Below are positions 1 to 5,809 of a stretch of 5,809 bases of DNA, piece after piece. The stretch is from Candidatus Uhrbacteria bacterium (GTDB lineage: Bacteria > Patescibacteriota > Patescibacteriia > 2-12-FULL-60-25), in the NCBI GenBank assembly GCA_023246415.1, contig JAHFIK010000059.1, forward strand, positions 1,936 through 7,744, in the 5' to 3' direction. Numbering within the stretch: position 1 is the stretch's first letter; each line of letters opens with the position of its first letter. Made by a program: the position numbers and the translations under genes. The notes under the pieces were generated by a model. It was not told the DNA's origin, made no database searches, and saw only the letters and a program-made list of their open reading frames with translations.

Positions 1-770
1 GATGTTCCCGCATACGGGTTGGAGTAGAGGACGGTTCGAATGTCTTCCGGAACAAGTGGTTTCAGCGTGGTGAGCGCTGGATTCACGGTTCGGAGGATCA
101 TGGTTGCGGAGAGGATCAAGAAGAGTCCGATGACCGCATCGATCATCGCTTCTTTTCCGCGTTCGATTCCGCCCATCGGGGTTGATCCAATCATGTACCG
201 GAATGCGCCATAGATAAACATGATGGTCGCGGCAACCGCGGCAATGGAGATGGCGTATCGGTAGAACGCGTAGATATACGCATTGAACGCCCCACCCATA
301 TCCGCCGGTGCCGTAAAGCCCGGGATCGGAACATTCAGTGTAAAGGGAATGGCAGGAACCGGTTTGGCGTTGACGCCGCCTTTTGGTGCGGTAGGTGCGC
401 CTGCGAGCGTTGTGGCAACCGTTGGCCCATCCTGACAGATCCCACCGTCTTTGACGGCTTTGCAATTTCCTGGAGTTTTATCGACATCCGGTGTGATTTC
501 CATTTGGCAGGTCCAACCGTCCGGTAACCGCGCGGCCGTTGGGAGCGTGGTGCAGTCGTCCGCCTTGAGGAGCTTCGTGGCATCGTGCGTCAAGCAGGAG
601 ATTTTTGAGTCACCCGGAGCCTTGCATGAGCAACAGACATTCGTCGCCGCGGACACGGGGAACGCAAGCGCGAGCGACGCGATGACGCTGAGTGCAGCAA
701 TTCCAAATTCCAAATTCCAAATTCCGTGAATCCTAGTTTGAATCTTGAATGTTGAACGTTGTTGATGCAT
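1..770 (-). CDS. T4SS-type (VirB2-like) pilin with Cys-rich domain, 3' end cut by window edge
   Basis: Partial gene: 256 codons are present from ATG at 770-768 with no stop before the left edge. Residues 1-42 form a signal peptide (Arg/Lys at 5, 9 and 13, hydrophobic stretch 24-37, V-S-A-A cleavage site near 41). Residues 46-112 hold eight cysteines (46, 47, 49, 59, 73, 88, 103, 112), followed by a Pro/Ala/Gly linker to about 150. Two membrane helices follow (about 168-193 and 207-228), joined by a short Gly-rich loop with G200-G201 and E203-R204-G205-K206. The second helix ends in TVNPAL. This pair of helices with a closing NP is typical of the VirB2-like T4SS pilin family in Patescibacteria, whose members are thought to be membrane-inserted subunits of conjugation, secretion or DNA-uptake machines. 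The Cys-rich domain is an added extracytoplasmic part. The gene starts 6 nt after the upstream stop, without a Shine-Dalgarno. The start is chosen because it supplies the charged n-region; TTG at codon 20 is a weaker alternative. Family assignment is by pattern recognition only. Confidence 0.8.
   Translation of the reverse strand, partial: MHQQRSTFKIQTRIHGIWNLEFGIAALSVIASLALAFPVSAATNVCCSCKAPGDSKISCLTHDATKLLKADDCTTLPTAARLPDGWTCQMEITPDVDKTPGNCKAVKDGGICQDGPTVATTLAGAPTAPKGGVNAKPVPAIPFTLNVPIPGFTAPADMGGAFNAYIYAFYRYAISIAAVAATIMFIYGAFRYMIGSTPMGGIERGKEAMIDAVIGLFLILSATMILRTVNPALTTLKPLVPEDIRTVLYSNPYAGT
699..725. repeat. heptanucleotide tandem repeat, unit TTCCAAA, about 3.9 copies
   Basis: Three perfect copies of TTCCAAA (701-707, 708-714, 715-721) are followed by TTCC (722-725) and preceded by AA, giving a perfect 7-bp period over 27 nt. 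It lies inside the pilin signal-peptide coding region (about residues 16-24). Because 7 is not a multiple of 3, the peptide itself does not repeat. Confidence 0.95.
738..761. repeat. second, degenerate heptanucleotide array, unit TTGAAYS
   Basis: Successive units TTGAATC (738-744), TTGAATG (745-751) and TTGAACG (752-758) plus TTG (759-761) keep the 7-bp period of the array 12 nt away but with another motif. It encodes about residues 4-11 of the pilin leader. Its AT-rich composition contrasts with the GC-richer coding sequence around it. Confidence 0.85.
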
Positions 771-776
771 AAAACG

Positions 777-1502
777 CTACGGCGTTGTCGAGATCGTCAG
801 GTCGCGCCGAAAAATGGTCGCGAGCGATTGCGCGTCCACGAATCCGACAAATGGAAACCCATCGATAAACAAGGTTGGAACCCCTTTGATGCCGTGCATG
901 ATAGCGTCTTCCGCATCTTTGGAGATATGGAATGTTTGCGCCGGATCTCGCATGCAGATGGCGAAATTTTGCTCGTTGAGCCCGATCTTGCGTGCAAACC
1001 GAAGAATTTCCGCTTCATCAAAATCTTTACCCTCAGAAACAATCAGGTCGTGCATGGATTTGAATTTATTTTCTGCGCCCGCACACCGTGCGGCGGTCGC
1101 AAGCATGACGGCCTTCGAATGCTCGGAGGTTAGCGGGAAGTCGCGCCAGATGACGCGAATATCACGTGTTCCGCCAACGAGCTTAATGGCGTCGTCGATG
1201 GCAATCGCTTCTTGGCGTGATGTTTCGCTTTGGAAATCGCCAAACATGATGACCGTGACACTGCTGGAGGCGTTTCCGGAGAGGATCGGATCCGTTGGGC
1301 GGATGTCTGGCGGCGTGGGGGGTCCGGTTGGAATTTTTTGGTCCGTGGTCAGCAGATCTTGCGGAAGGAGATTCGTCGGAACTGGGTAGCCGGCACGGAA
1401 CCGTGTTTTTGAATCATGTGCGACTTGAGCAAAATAAAAGGTGGTCGCCCCAAGGAAGATGAGCGCAAGGACGAGAAGGATGGTGAGTCGCTGACGATCC
1501 AT
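777..1502 (-). CDS. membrane-anchored DsbA-like thioredoxin-fold protein lacking the CxxC
   Basis: A 241-residue protein. Residues 7-26 are an uncleaved-looking N-terminal membrane anchor, 37-75 a Pro-rich linker, and about 80-235 a DsbA/Thioredoxin_4-like domain expected outside the membrane. The domain shows the beta strand VTVIMFGDFQ (82-91), a helical insert with ARCAGAENKF (138-147) and FAICMRDP (180-187), the cis-proline loop GVPT (207-210) and the following strand LFIDG. In active family members FxDFQ is followed by CxxC. Here positions 92-95 read Ser-Glu-Thr-Ser, so both catalytic cysteines are absent. C140 and C183 are the only cysteines left. Ordinary disulfide oxidation or reduction through the normal site is therefore not expected; a chaperone, binding or structural role is more likely. 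It lies 5 nt after the propeller gene and 6 nt before the pilin gene, so co-transcription is nearly certain. No clear Shine-Dalgarno precedes the ATG. Confidence 0.85.
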   Translation of the reverse strand: MDRQRLTILLVLALIFLGATTFYFAQVAHDSKTRFRAGYPVPTNLLPQDLLTTDQKIPTGPPTPPDIRPTDPILSGNASSSVTVIMFGDFQSETSRQEAIAIDDAIKLVGGTRDIRVIWRDFPLTSEHSKAVMLATAARCAGAENKFKSMHDLIVSEGKDFDEAEILRFARKIGLNEQNFAICMRDPAQTFHISKDAEDAIMHGIKGVPTLFIDGFPFVGFVDAQSLATIFRRDLTISTTP

Positions 1503-1507
1503 AGAAA

Positions 1508-2749
1508 TTAATCAACCTTAAACGTATAGAGTTTTCCGGACGTGGCATCGATGTACATCAACTGCGTTCCATCTTTTGTGACGACGAGTCCTTTGATGCT
1601 TGGATTACCATCTGGTTTTCCAAGATCTGTTTTTTGTCCGGTCTTCAGGTCGATTCTGACGATCCGATCTTCAAGCGTCGTGAAGAGGTCTGGCTGAAGC
1701 GCAGCGCCCGTGGGGAGATTTTCCGGAACCGCACAGAAGATTGTGGAATCGTTCGCCCACGTGCATTTGTGCGCCCATGTTTGGAGATTGAGTTTTGCGC
1801 GGTCTTGGTTCACGTTGTCCGGTGTTCCGCCGGAGACCCAGAGTTCTGGCTTGTAGTTGTTTTCAACGGTCCAGGCGCTGTAGAGCACTTTTTGACCCGA
1901 TGGCGACCAGAGCGGTTCGAATCCGCGACCTTCCACGACGAGCCCTCGGAAATTCTCATTATTTTTTCCAAGGAGGACGATCTGCTGACGATCATACCCA
2001 AGCGCGTCTCCGGTTTCGGAATACGCAACGACCTGGCCGTTGCCCGTCCAATCCGCGTGCACCTTGTCGCCGTTGTCACCAAGGGCTTGGATGGCCTGCG
2101 GATTTTTTCCGTTTGGATCCGAGATCACGAGAAAACGGGATTCTGGCGAAATGGCTTCGCTTTTCGCGATGATCTTTGTGTCGTCGGTGGAGAAGTTGAA
2201 ATTATCCCAGTGGTTCGGAAGCGTGGTCTGTGTTTTTGTTTGAAAATCGTAATAGATTTTCGAATTATCCGGGAACGAAAGGATGGCTTGGTCGGTCGTG
2301 TTTCCCCACGCAACAGAGTCGACATTTGGAAACACCGCATCGCTCATCGCAATGACGCGTCCATCCGGCATGGCGCGATAGAATTTTCCATCCACGGCAT
2401 TATAAAAGCGTGCGCCCGTTCCATCTGGCGTGAGCGAGATTTGTTGCGTGACGCTTTCAACAAGGAGTGACGTACCGGGCTGTGTCCCGCCCGTTCCTCC
2501 GTTCCCGGCCGTCCCTTGGGCATTTGGGAGCGATCCGTTTGCGCCCGTTCCAGATCCGGTTCGTACCCCTCCGCTGCCAGAAGAGGGGAGCGAGCCCGCC
2601 GTTGATGACGTGGTTGGGGATCCCGTTGAACCCGTTCCCGGTTGCGACGGTGCCGCACGAAAGAACATCACGTAAATGCCAAATCCGATGGCAATGATCA
2701 GAATCGTGAATCCGGTAATGAATAAGATGCGCTTCATGCCATCGGACAT
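1508..2749 (-). CDS. membrane-anchored beta-propeller (PD40/WD40-like) protein
   Basis: A 413-residue protein. Residues 6-30 are a single N-terminal membrane anchor preceded by K6-R7. Residues 32-94 are a low-complexity Gly/Ser/Thr/Pro linker. From about 97 to the end there are repeated blade-like strands of the PD40/TolB-like type, with 'x-W/F-S/T-x-D/G-x-x-x-v-x-y' echoes near 147, 185, 233, 281, 330 and 389; the clearest is WSPSGQKVLYSA at 281-292. About six blades fit the length. The only cysteines, C329 and C339, sit in one blade (KCTWANDSTIFCAVP) and could form a disulfide. The propeller should face outside the membrane and act as a binding or scaffold module; no catalytic motif is visible. 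It is the first gene of a run with the DsbA-like and pilin genes, which suggests a role in the same envelope apparatus. M5 (ATG at 2737) is an alternative start; M1 is kept because a -10-like box lies 8 nt upstream of it. Exact partner and function are unknown. Confidence 0.8.
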   Translation of the reverse strand: MSDGMKRILFITGFTILIIAIGFGIYVMFFRAAPSQPGTGSTGSPTTSSTAGSLPSSGSGGVRTGSGTGANGSLPNAQGTAGNGGTGGTQPGTSLLVESVTQQISLTPDGTGARFYNAVDGKFYRAMPDGRVIAMSDAVFPNVDSVAWGNTTDQAILSFPDNSKIYYDFQTKTQTTLPNHWDNFNFSTDDTKIIAKSEAISPESRFLVISDPNGKNPQAIQALGDNGDKVHADWTGNGQVVAYSETGDALGYDRQQIVLLGKNNENFRGLVVEGRGFEPLWSPSGQKVLYSAWTVENNYKPELWVSGGTPDNVNQDRAKLNLQTWAHKCTWANDSTIFCAVPENLPTGAALQPDLFTTLEDRIVRIDLKTGQKTDLGKPDGNPSIKGLVVTKDGTQLMYIDATSGKLYTFKVD

Positions 2750-2757
2750 ATATCTTT

Positions 2758-2763
2758 AGTATA
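2758..2763 (-). promoter_or_regulatory. -10-like box TATACT upstream of the propeller operon
   Basis: On the minus strand TATACT ends 8 nt before the ATG at 2749, one base from the TATAAT consensus. No convincing -35 hexamer lies 16-18 nt upstream. A start site at the usual distance would give a leader of about 0-3 nt, that is a nearly leaderless mRNA. No Shine-Dalgarno is present. The 73-nt gap also carries TGAACG twice, 12 nt apart (minus strand, first bases at 2804 and 2792), possibly an operator half-site pair, which is speculative. Confidence 0.5.
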
Positions 2764-2822
2764 GCGCGAAATCAGGTGGGCGGGTACGTTCACGCGTTCG
2801 TTCAATGACCTGTCTTCATCAA

Positions 2823-4007
2823 TCATGAAAACAGGGCAGCATAGATCCCGTAGATGATCGTAAAGATATTGAAGAGCACAGCCGGAAGGAACACGAGCAT
2901 CAGGACGCCGAGGGCGATCGCCATCGAGGCGATGATGCCGCTGAAGATGGCGAGATCTAAACAGCCAACGGCCATGGTGAGCGGAATGTTTGGTTTGCTC
3001 GTTTTGTGATAGAGGAATGGAATGTTTGCTTTTGGGGCAATGAACTGTTTGACGACTTTGACGTTCGCATCAAGGAGAAGTGTGAAGAAGGTGACGACGG
3101 TTTCGACGGAGAGGGCCTGCATGCCAAGGCGAATATTTTCGCGTAATTCTTTGATCTTTTCGACAGATGCTTTTGCCGCCTCCGCAGCGGACTTCGTTTC
3201 GGCGTCGTTCGCTTCTTGCCGCTGTTCTTGCTGAAGAGATTCTTGAATTTGGGCGGTTTGAAGTTGGACCTGATACGCGAACTGTTGATCGACAGCGCGC
3301 GGAGCAGAAGCGATTTGCGACGAACGCTCCTGCGGTTCGGCTTGTCCGGTCTCTGTCGCAGACGGTCGCGATTCGCGTTCTGATGAAATGAGCGTTTCCG
3401 CGATCGCGGACAGCGCCCGCTGACGATTCGCCTCCAATTCCTGCTCGGTTTGATCGTGTGAGTATGGCCGGACGTCGGTTTCGAGGAACACGCGTCCTCC
3501 GGATTCAATCGGGAGATCCTGTGTTGCTGCTTGACCGGGTCCACCTTCATCTGCGTTCATGCGATCCCGTGCGAGTTCTTGATGCAACTGAAGCGCATTC
3601 CCGAGCGGGGAGGAGCGTTGTGGTCCAACGGCACCGAGACGGTGACGGGTCGGTGTGTTTACAGGTCGCGTTGCGGTCGGGTTGGAGAGGCGCGGAGCCG
3701 GAATTGGGGAATGCGGGGTCGCACGATTGTCCTGCATCGCTGGCGATGGCGATGGAGGGGGTGGGGCGTCGTGATCTCGTTCGAGCGCGGTGGTGTCGTT
3801 TGCCGCGCGGAGTCGATTCAAGGCTTCAAGCGCCTCAACGCCCGTTGGCGGATGTGAGGCTTCTGGCGCAGATCCGACGAGGTGAAGATGAGACGCGTTT
3901 TTCTTGTTCGCACGCGCGTGCGCGCCAACGCCACGGAGCGCGCGACGGGAACGCGAAGACGCCCGATCTTCATCGGCATCATGCTTCCGTGCTGGAAGCG
4001 CGGTCAT
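2823..4007 (-). CDS. uncharacterised coiled-coil protein with hydrophobic C-terminus
   Basis: I do not recognise a family. From ATG at 4007 the product has 394 residues. Residues 1-165 are low-complexity and probably disordered: an Arg/Lys/Ala-rich start, APPPPSPSPA at 81-90, and Pro/Arg/Thr-rich stretches. About 185-300 is rich in Gln, Glu and Ala with heptad-like spacing (for example QLQTAQIQESLQQEQRQE at 248-265), indicating a long helix or coiled coil. The C-terminal third is hydrophobic: a short segment at 301-316, then about 344-372 and 374-393, probably two membrane helices ending at the C-terminus. No signal peptide is seen, so the long N-terminal part may be cytoplasmic and tail-anchored. 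An in-frame ATG at 4073 lies inside the terminator hairpin and was rejected as start; the ATG at 4007 sits 6 nt after an extended -10 box. It is a single-gene unit between a terminator and the next promoter. A structural or scaffolding role near the neighbouring envelope operon is only a guess from position. Confidence 0.75.
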   Translation of the reverse strand: MTALPARKHDADEDRASSRSRRALRGVGAHARANKKNASHLHLVGSAPEASHPPTGVEALEALNRLRAANDTTALERDHDAPPPPSPSPAMQDNRATPHSPIPAPRLSNPTATRPVNTPTRHRLGAVGPQRSSPLGNALQLHQELARDRMNADEGGPGQAATQDLPIESGGRVFLETDVRPYSHDQTEQELEANRQRALSAIAETLISSERESRPSATETGQAEPQERSSQIASAPRAVDQQFAYQVQLQTAQIQESLQQEQRQEANDAETKSAAEAAKASVEKIKELRENIRLGMQALSVETVVTFFTLLLDANVKVVKQFIAPKANIPFLYHKTSKPNIPLTMAVGCLDLAIFSGIIASMAIALGVLMLVFLPAVLFNIFTIIYGIYAALFS

Positions 4008-4013
4008 GCGGGA

Positions 4014-4022
4014 ATTGTAGCA
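4014..4022 (-). promoter_or_regulatory. extended -10 promoter TGCTACAAT, predicted leaderless start
   Basis: The minus strand reads TGCTACAAT, matching the extended -10 pattern TGnTATAAT with one mismatch. It ends 6 nt before the ATG at 4007, so the expected transcription start falls at or within a base or two of the A of ATG. No Shine-Dalgarno can fit between them. A -35 box is not evident, as is common with extended -10 promoters. Confidence 0.6.
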
Positions 4023-4138
4023 CGCAGGCAGCCGTGGATGTTCGAAAGAGAGAACGATATAACAATACAACAATAAAACAGTCCCTAAAGAAGAGAGGAC
4101 TGTTTTATTGTTGTATTGTTAGGCTGCCTGAAGCTACA
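4016..4138. repeat. outer imperfect inverted repeat enclosing the terminator
   Basis: The sequence at 4025-4033 (CAGGCAGCC) is the reverse complement of 4122-4130 (GGCTGCCTG), and 4016-4021 (TGTAGC) of 4133-4138 (GCTACA). Together they give 15 paired bases with a 3-by-2 nt internal bulge. The right arm overlaps the Clp stop codon and the left arm overlaps the -10 box of the next gene. The 24-bp hairpin lies between the arms, placed asymmetrically: 27 nt from the left arm and 1 nt from the right. Confidence 0.75.
4061..4120 (-). terminator. long hairpin terminator after the Clp gene (24-bp perfect stem)
   Basis: Arms 4061-4084 and 4097-4120 are perfect reverse complements over 24 bp, with a 12-nt loop (4085-4096). 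The stem core AACAGTCC/GGACTGTT is followed by a T-rich tract (TTTTATTGTTGTATTGTT in transcript sense) on either strand, so it can act bidirectionally, although both flanking genes run on the minus strand. It begins 14 nt after the Clp stop codon (TAG at 4136-4134) and should end that transcript before the promoter of the next gene. Confidence 0.85.
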
Positions 4139-5809
4139 CTGCCTTCAGTCCCATCTTTGTCGCCTTGAGCTTAATGGTTCGTTTCGATGGTTTTTCTGAC
4201 AGAAGTTTCGCAATGAGGTTTGTGACTTCGCGCTCCACGATTCGACGAGCGGCACGTGCTCCTTCTTTTTCCGGCATGGGACGGGTCAGGAGCCAGTCGA
4301 TGACATCATCACCCGCTTCACAGGCGATCCGTTGGGCGGTCGACGCGCGTGTGAGCGCTTCGCTGAGCTCGCGTTTTACGATTTCGCGAAGCTCTGCTTT
4401 GCCGAGCGGGTTAAAGACGATGACCTGATCAAGTCGATTGAGGAGCTCTGGGCGGAATCGGTCATTGATTTCCAGGCGAACGAGTTCACCCAAGTTCCGT
4501 TCATCATCACCGAATCCGAGCGACTTACGTCCGATCGTGTCCGCGCCAACGTTGGACGTGAGGACCACGTAGGTATGGCGGAAGGAGATCGGACGGCCGG
4601 TGGCATCGGTGACTTTTCCATCATCTAGGATTTGGAGGAGGAGGTTCAGGACGTCGCTATGCGCCTTTTCGACTTCATCGAAGCAGACGACGCAGTGCGG
4701 CTTTTTCCGAATGGCATCTGTAAATGCATTCCCATCACGATACCCGACATACCCTGCTGGAGAGCCGAGGAGTTTTGAAGCGCCATACCCTTCGGCGAAT
4801 TCCGACATGTCGATTTTGACGAGCGCATCTTCGCGGCCAAAGAGTTCGCGGGCTAAGGCGCGGGCAAGTTCTGTTTTTCCAATGCCCGACGGACCGGCAA
4901 AGAGAAATGACGCTTTCGGACGTCGCATATCTCCCAATCCAAGACGGGCCTTTCGAATCGCATCTGCCACTGCGTCGACGGCCGCATCTTGTCCAACAAT
5001 GCGCTCCTTGAGTCTCAGGGAAATATCACGCATCCGTTCGCGTTCCGTGGCGAGGACCGTGGCGAGGGGGATATTCGCGATGCGCGCCACAACAGCCGCA
5101 ACATCTTCCGCGCGAACCGTGAGCGGCTTTGCATCGCGTCGAGCGGCGAGTTCTGCTTCGAGTTTGAGACGCTGTTCTTCCAGTTTGGTCTGTTCAAGAC
5201 GGTAAGAAGCCGCTTCGGTCATCTGTTCCGCTTTCACGGCCGCTTCTTTTGCGGCCACGGTTTCTCCATGCGCGAGTTCAAGGGTGCGAAGCCGTTCCAG
5301 CACATCGCGATTGCGTCGCGCGGCGACGACGGATGCCGCCGCTTCATCCAAGAGATCAATTGCTTTATCAGGAAATTTGCGATCCGTGAGGTACCGTTCT
5401 GCAAGCGAGACCGTCGCATCAACGGCCGCATCGTCGTAGGTTACGCCGTGATGTTCGGCATACCGCGGACGAAGCGCTTCCAACATGATGCGCGCCGCTT
5501 CCGGAGTCGGTTCTTCAACTGTGACGGTTTGGAATCGACGTTCAAGCGCCGCATCCGGTTCAATATGTTTCTTGTATTCGCTCCAGGTCGTGGCGCCGAG
5601 GCAGCGGATTTCTCCGCGGGCGAGCGCGGGCTTGAGGATATTCGCAGCATCCAAGGAACCGGATGTTGATCCGGCGCCAACGATGTTGTGAATTTCATCA
5701 ATAAACAGGATGACATCTGGATCGGCTTTCACTTCTTCAACGAGCTGCTTCAGTCGCGCTTCAAATTCACCGCGATACATCGTCCCCGCGACGGTGAGCG
5801 CGAGGTCAA
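4134..5809 (-). CDS. clpC: ClpC-type AAA+ unfoldase (ATP-dependent Clp protease ATPase), 5' end cut by window edge
   Basis: The last 557 codons of a Clp/Hsp100 ATPase. The frame is open to the right edge, where the upstream residues DLALTVAGT lead into MYRGEFEARL, a conserved D1 segment, so the Met at 5780 is internal and the true start lies outside. Numbered from that Met: D1 Walker B ILFIDEIHN (24-32), sensor-1 region GATT (62-65), D1 arginine fingers RRF (81-83), a short coiled middle segment (about 150-215) with a UVR-like AASYRLEQTKLEEQRL stretch, D2 Walker A GPSGIGKT (296-303), D2 pore loop GYVGY (343-347), D2 Walker B VVCFDEVEKAH (364-374), arginine finger RPELLNRLD (443-451), and sensor-2 GARAARR (507-513). 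The short middle segment fits ClpC rather than ClpB, and SLGF (420-423) sits where ClpP-partner ATPases carry their ClpP-docking loop. It would unfold proteins and feed them to ClpP in the cytoplasm. The N-domain and D1 Walker A are outside the window. ClpA or ClpE are less likely alternatives. Confidence 0.92.
   Translation of the reverse strand, partial: DLALTVAGTMYRGEFEARLKQLVEEVKADPDVILFIDEIHNIVGAGSTSGSLDAANILKPALARGEIRCLGATTWSEYKKHIEPDAALERRFQTVTVEEPTPEAARIMLEALRPRYAEHHGVTYDDAAVDATVSLAERYLTDRKFPDKAIDLLDEAAASVVAARRNRDVLERLRTLELAHGETVAAKEAAVKAEQMTEAASYRLEQTKLEEQRLKLEAELAARRDAKPLTVRAEDVAAVVARIANIPLATVLATERERMRDISLRLKERIVGQDAAVDAVADAIRKARLGLGDMRRPKASFLFAGPSGIGKTELARALARELFGREDALVKIDMSEFAEGYGASKLLGSPAGYVGYRDGNAFTDAIRKKPHCVVCFDEVEKAHSDVLNLLLQILDDGKVTDATGRPISFRHTYVVLTSNVGADTIGRKSLGFGDDERNLGELVRLEINDRFRPELLNRLDQVIVFNPLGKAELREIVKRELSEALTRASTAQRIACEAGDDVIDWLLTRPMPEKEGARAARRIVEREVTNLIAKLLSEKPSKRTIKLKATKMGLKAV

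Larger units (their letters stand above)
1..2749 (-). other. probable operon: beta-propeller, DsbA-like protein, T4SS pilin
   Basis: Three same-strand genes are separated by only 5 nt (1503-1507) and 6 nt (771-776), with no terminator hairpin between them and a -10-like element before the first. All three products have an N-terminal membrane segment or signal peptide followed by an extracytoplasmic domain, which points to a common envelope structure. The left end is open, so further genes (for example VirB4- or VirB6-like) may follow beyond the window. Confidence 0.75.

Noticed and set aside
335..583. Minus-strand open frame of 82 codons
   Set aside because: It overlaps the pilin gene in another frame and has Ser/Arg/Pro-rich shadow composition; the pilin frame has signal peptide and helices.
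699..761. CRISPR-like array
   Set aside because: The repeats are 7-bp direct tandem units without spacers, not 25-40 bp repeats with unique spacers, and no cas gene is nearby.
1634..2470. Long plus-strand open frame (278 codons) opposite the propeller gene
   Set aside because: The minus-strand frame has an anchor, linker and propeller repeats, while the plus frame translates to no recognisable domain and has no fitting neighbours. It is a shadow of GC-rich coding sequence.
4008..4073. 22-codon upstream extension of the coiled-coil gene to an ATG at 4073
   Set aside because: That ATG lies inside the terminator stem, and a good extended -10 box lies between it and the ATG at 4007.
3458..4168. 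Plus-strand open frame of 236 codons opposite the coiled-coil gene
   Set aside because: It runs through the terminator hairpin and into the end of the Clp gene, and its Arg-rich product is typical of an antisense shadow.
4600..5669. Plus-strand open frames opposite the Clp gene
   Set aside because: The minus strand clearly encodes conserved AAA+ motifs throughout, and the plus-strand products are Ser/Arg-rich shadows.
5778..5780. ATG at 5780 as the start of the Clp gene
   Set aside because: The frame is open upstream to the window edge and encodes the conserved segment preceding YRGEFE, so this Met is internal.

Overview
The window reads as chromosomal DNA of a Candidate Phyla Radiation (Patescibacteria, possibly Parcubacteria-like) bacterium. 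This rests on three things: a pilin-like protein with the two-helix '...GLFLILSATMILRTVNP...' signature common in the VirB2-like 'T4SS pilin' family of that group, a membrane-anchored beta-propeller and an anchored thioredoxin-fold protein next to it, and the absence of Shine-Dalgarno sequences at every visible start. The lineage is an inference; no rRNA or other marker gene is present. Standard stop codons (TAG, TAA, TGA) are used and tryptophan is encoded by TGG, so nothing suggests recoding.

All five genes are on the minus strand, so transcription runs from high to low coordinates. (1) 4134-5809 is the 3' two thirds of a ClpC-type AAA+ unfoldase that runs off the right edge. (2) 4008-4133 is an intergenic region holding a 24-bp perfect inverted repeat (terminator) nested in a second, imperfect inverted repeat, and an extended -10 promoter directly before the next gene. 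(3) 2823-4007 encodes an unrecognised protein with a disordered Pro/Arg-rich N-terminus, a Gln/Glu-rich coiled coil and a hydrophobic C-terminus. (4) 2750-2822 is a short intergenic gap with a -10-like box. (5) 1-2749 is a tight operon: membrane-anchored beta-propeller, 5-nt gap, anchored DsbA-like protein, 6-nt gap, then a cysteine-rich T4SS-type pilin that runs off the left edge.

The operon looks like an envelope or surface-assembly module. The pilin has eight cysteines after its signal peptide, the propeller has exactly two, and the thioredoxin-fold protein between them has lost its catalytic CxxC (it is SETS) while keeping the cis-proline loop. The pilin's leader peptide is encoded across two adjacent arrays of 7-bp tandem repeats, where a one-unit change would shift the frame. 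The Clp gene is a housekeeping proteolysis gene separated by a strong terminator and is probably not functionally tied to the operon.
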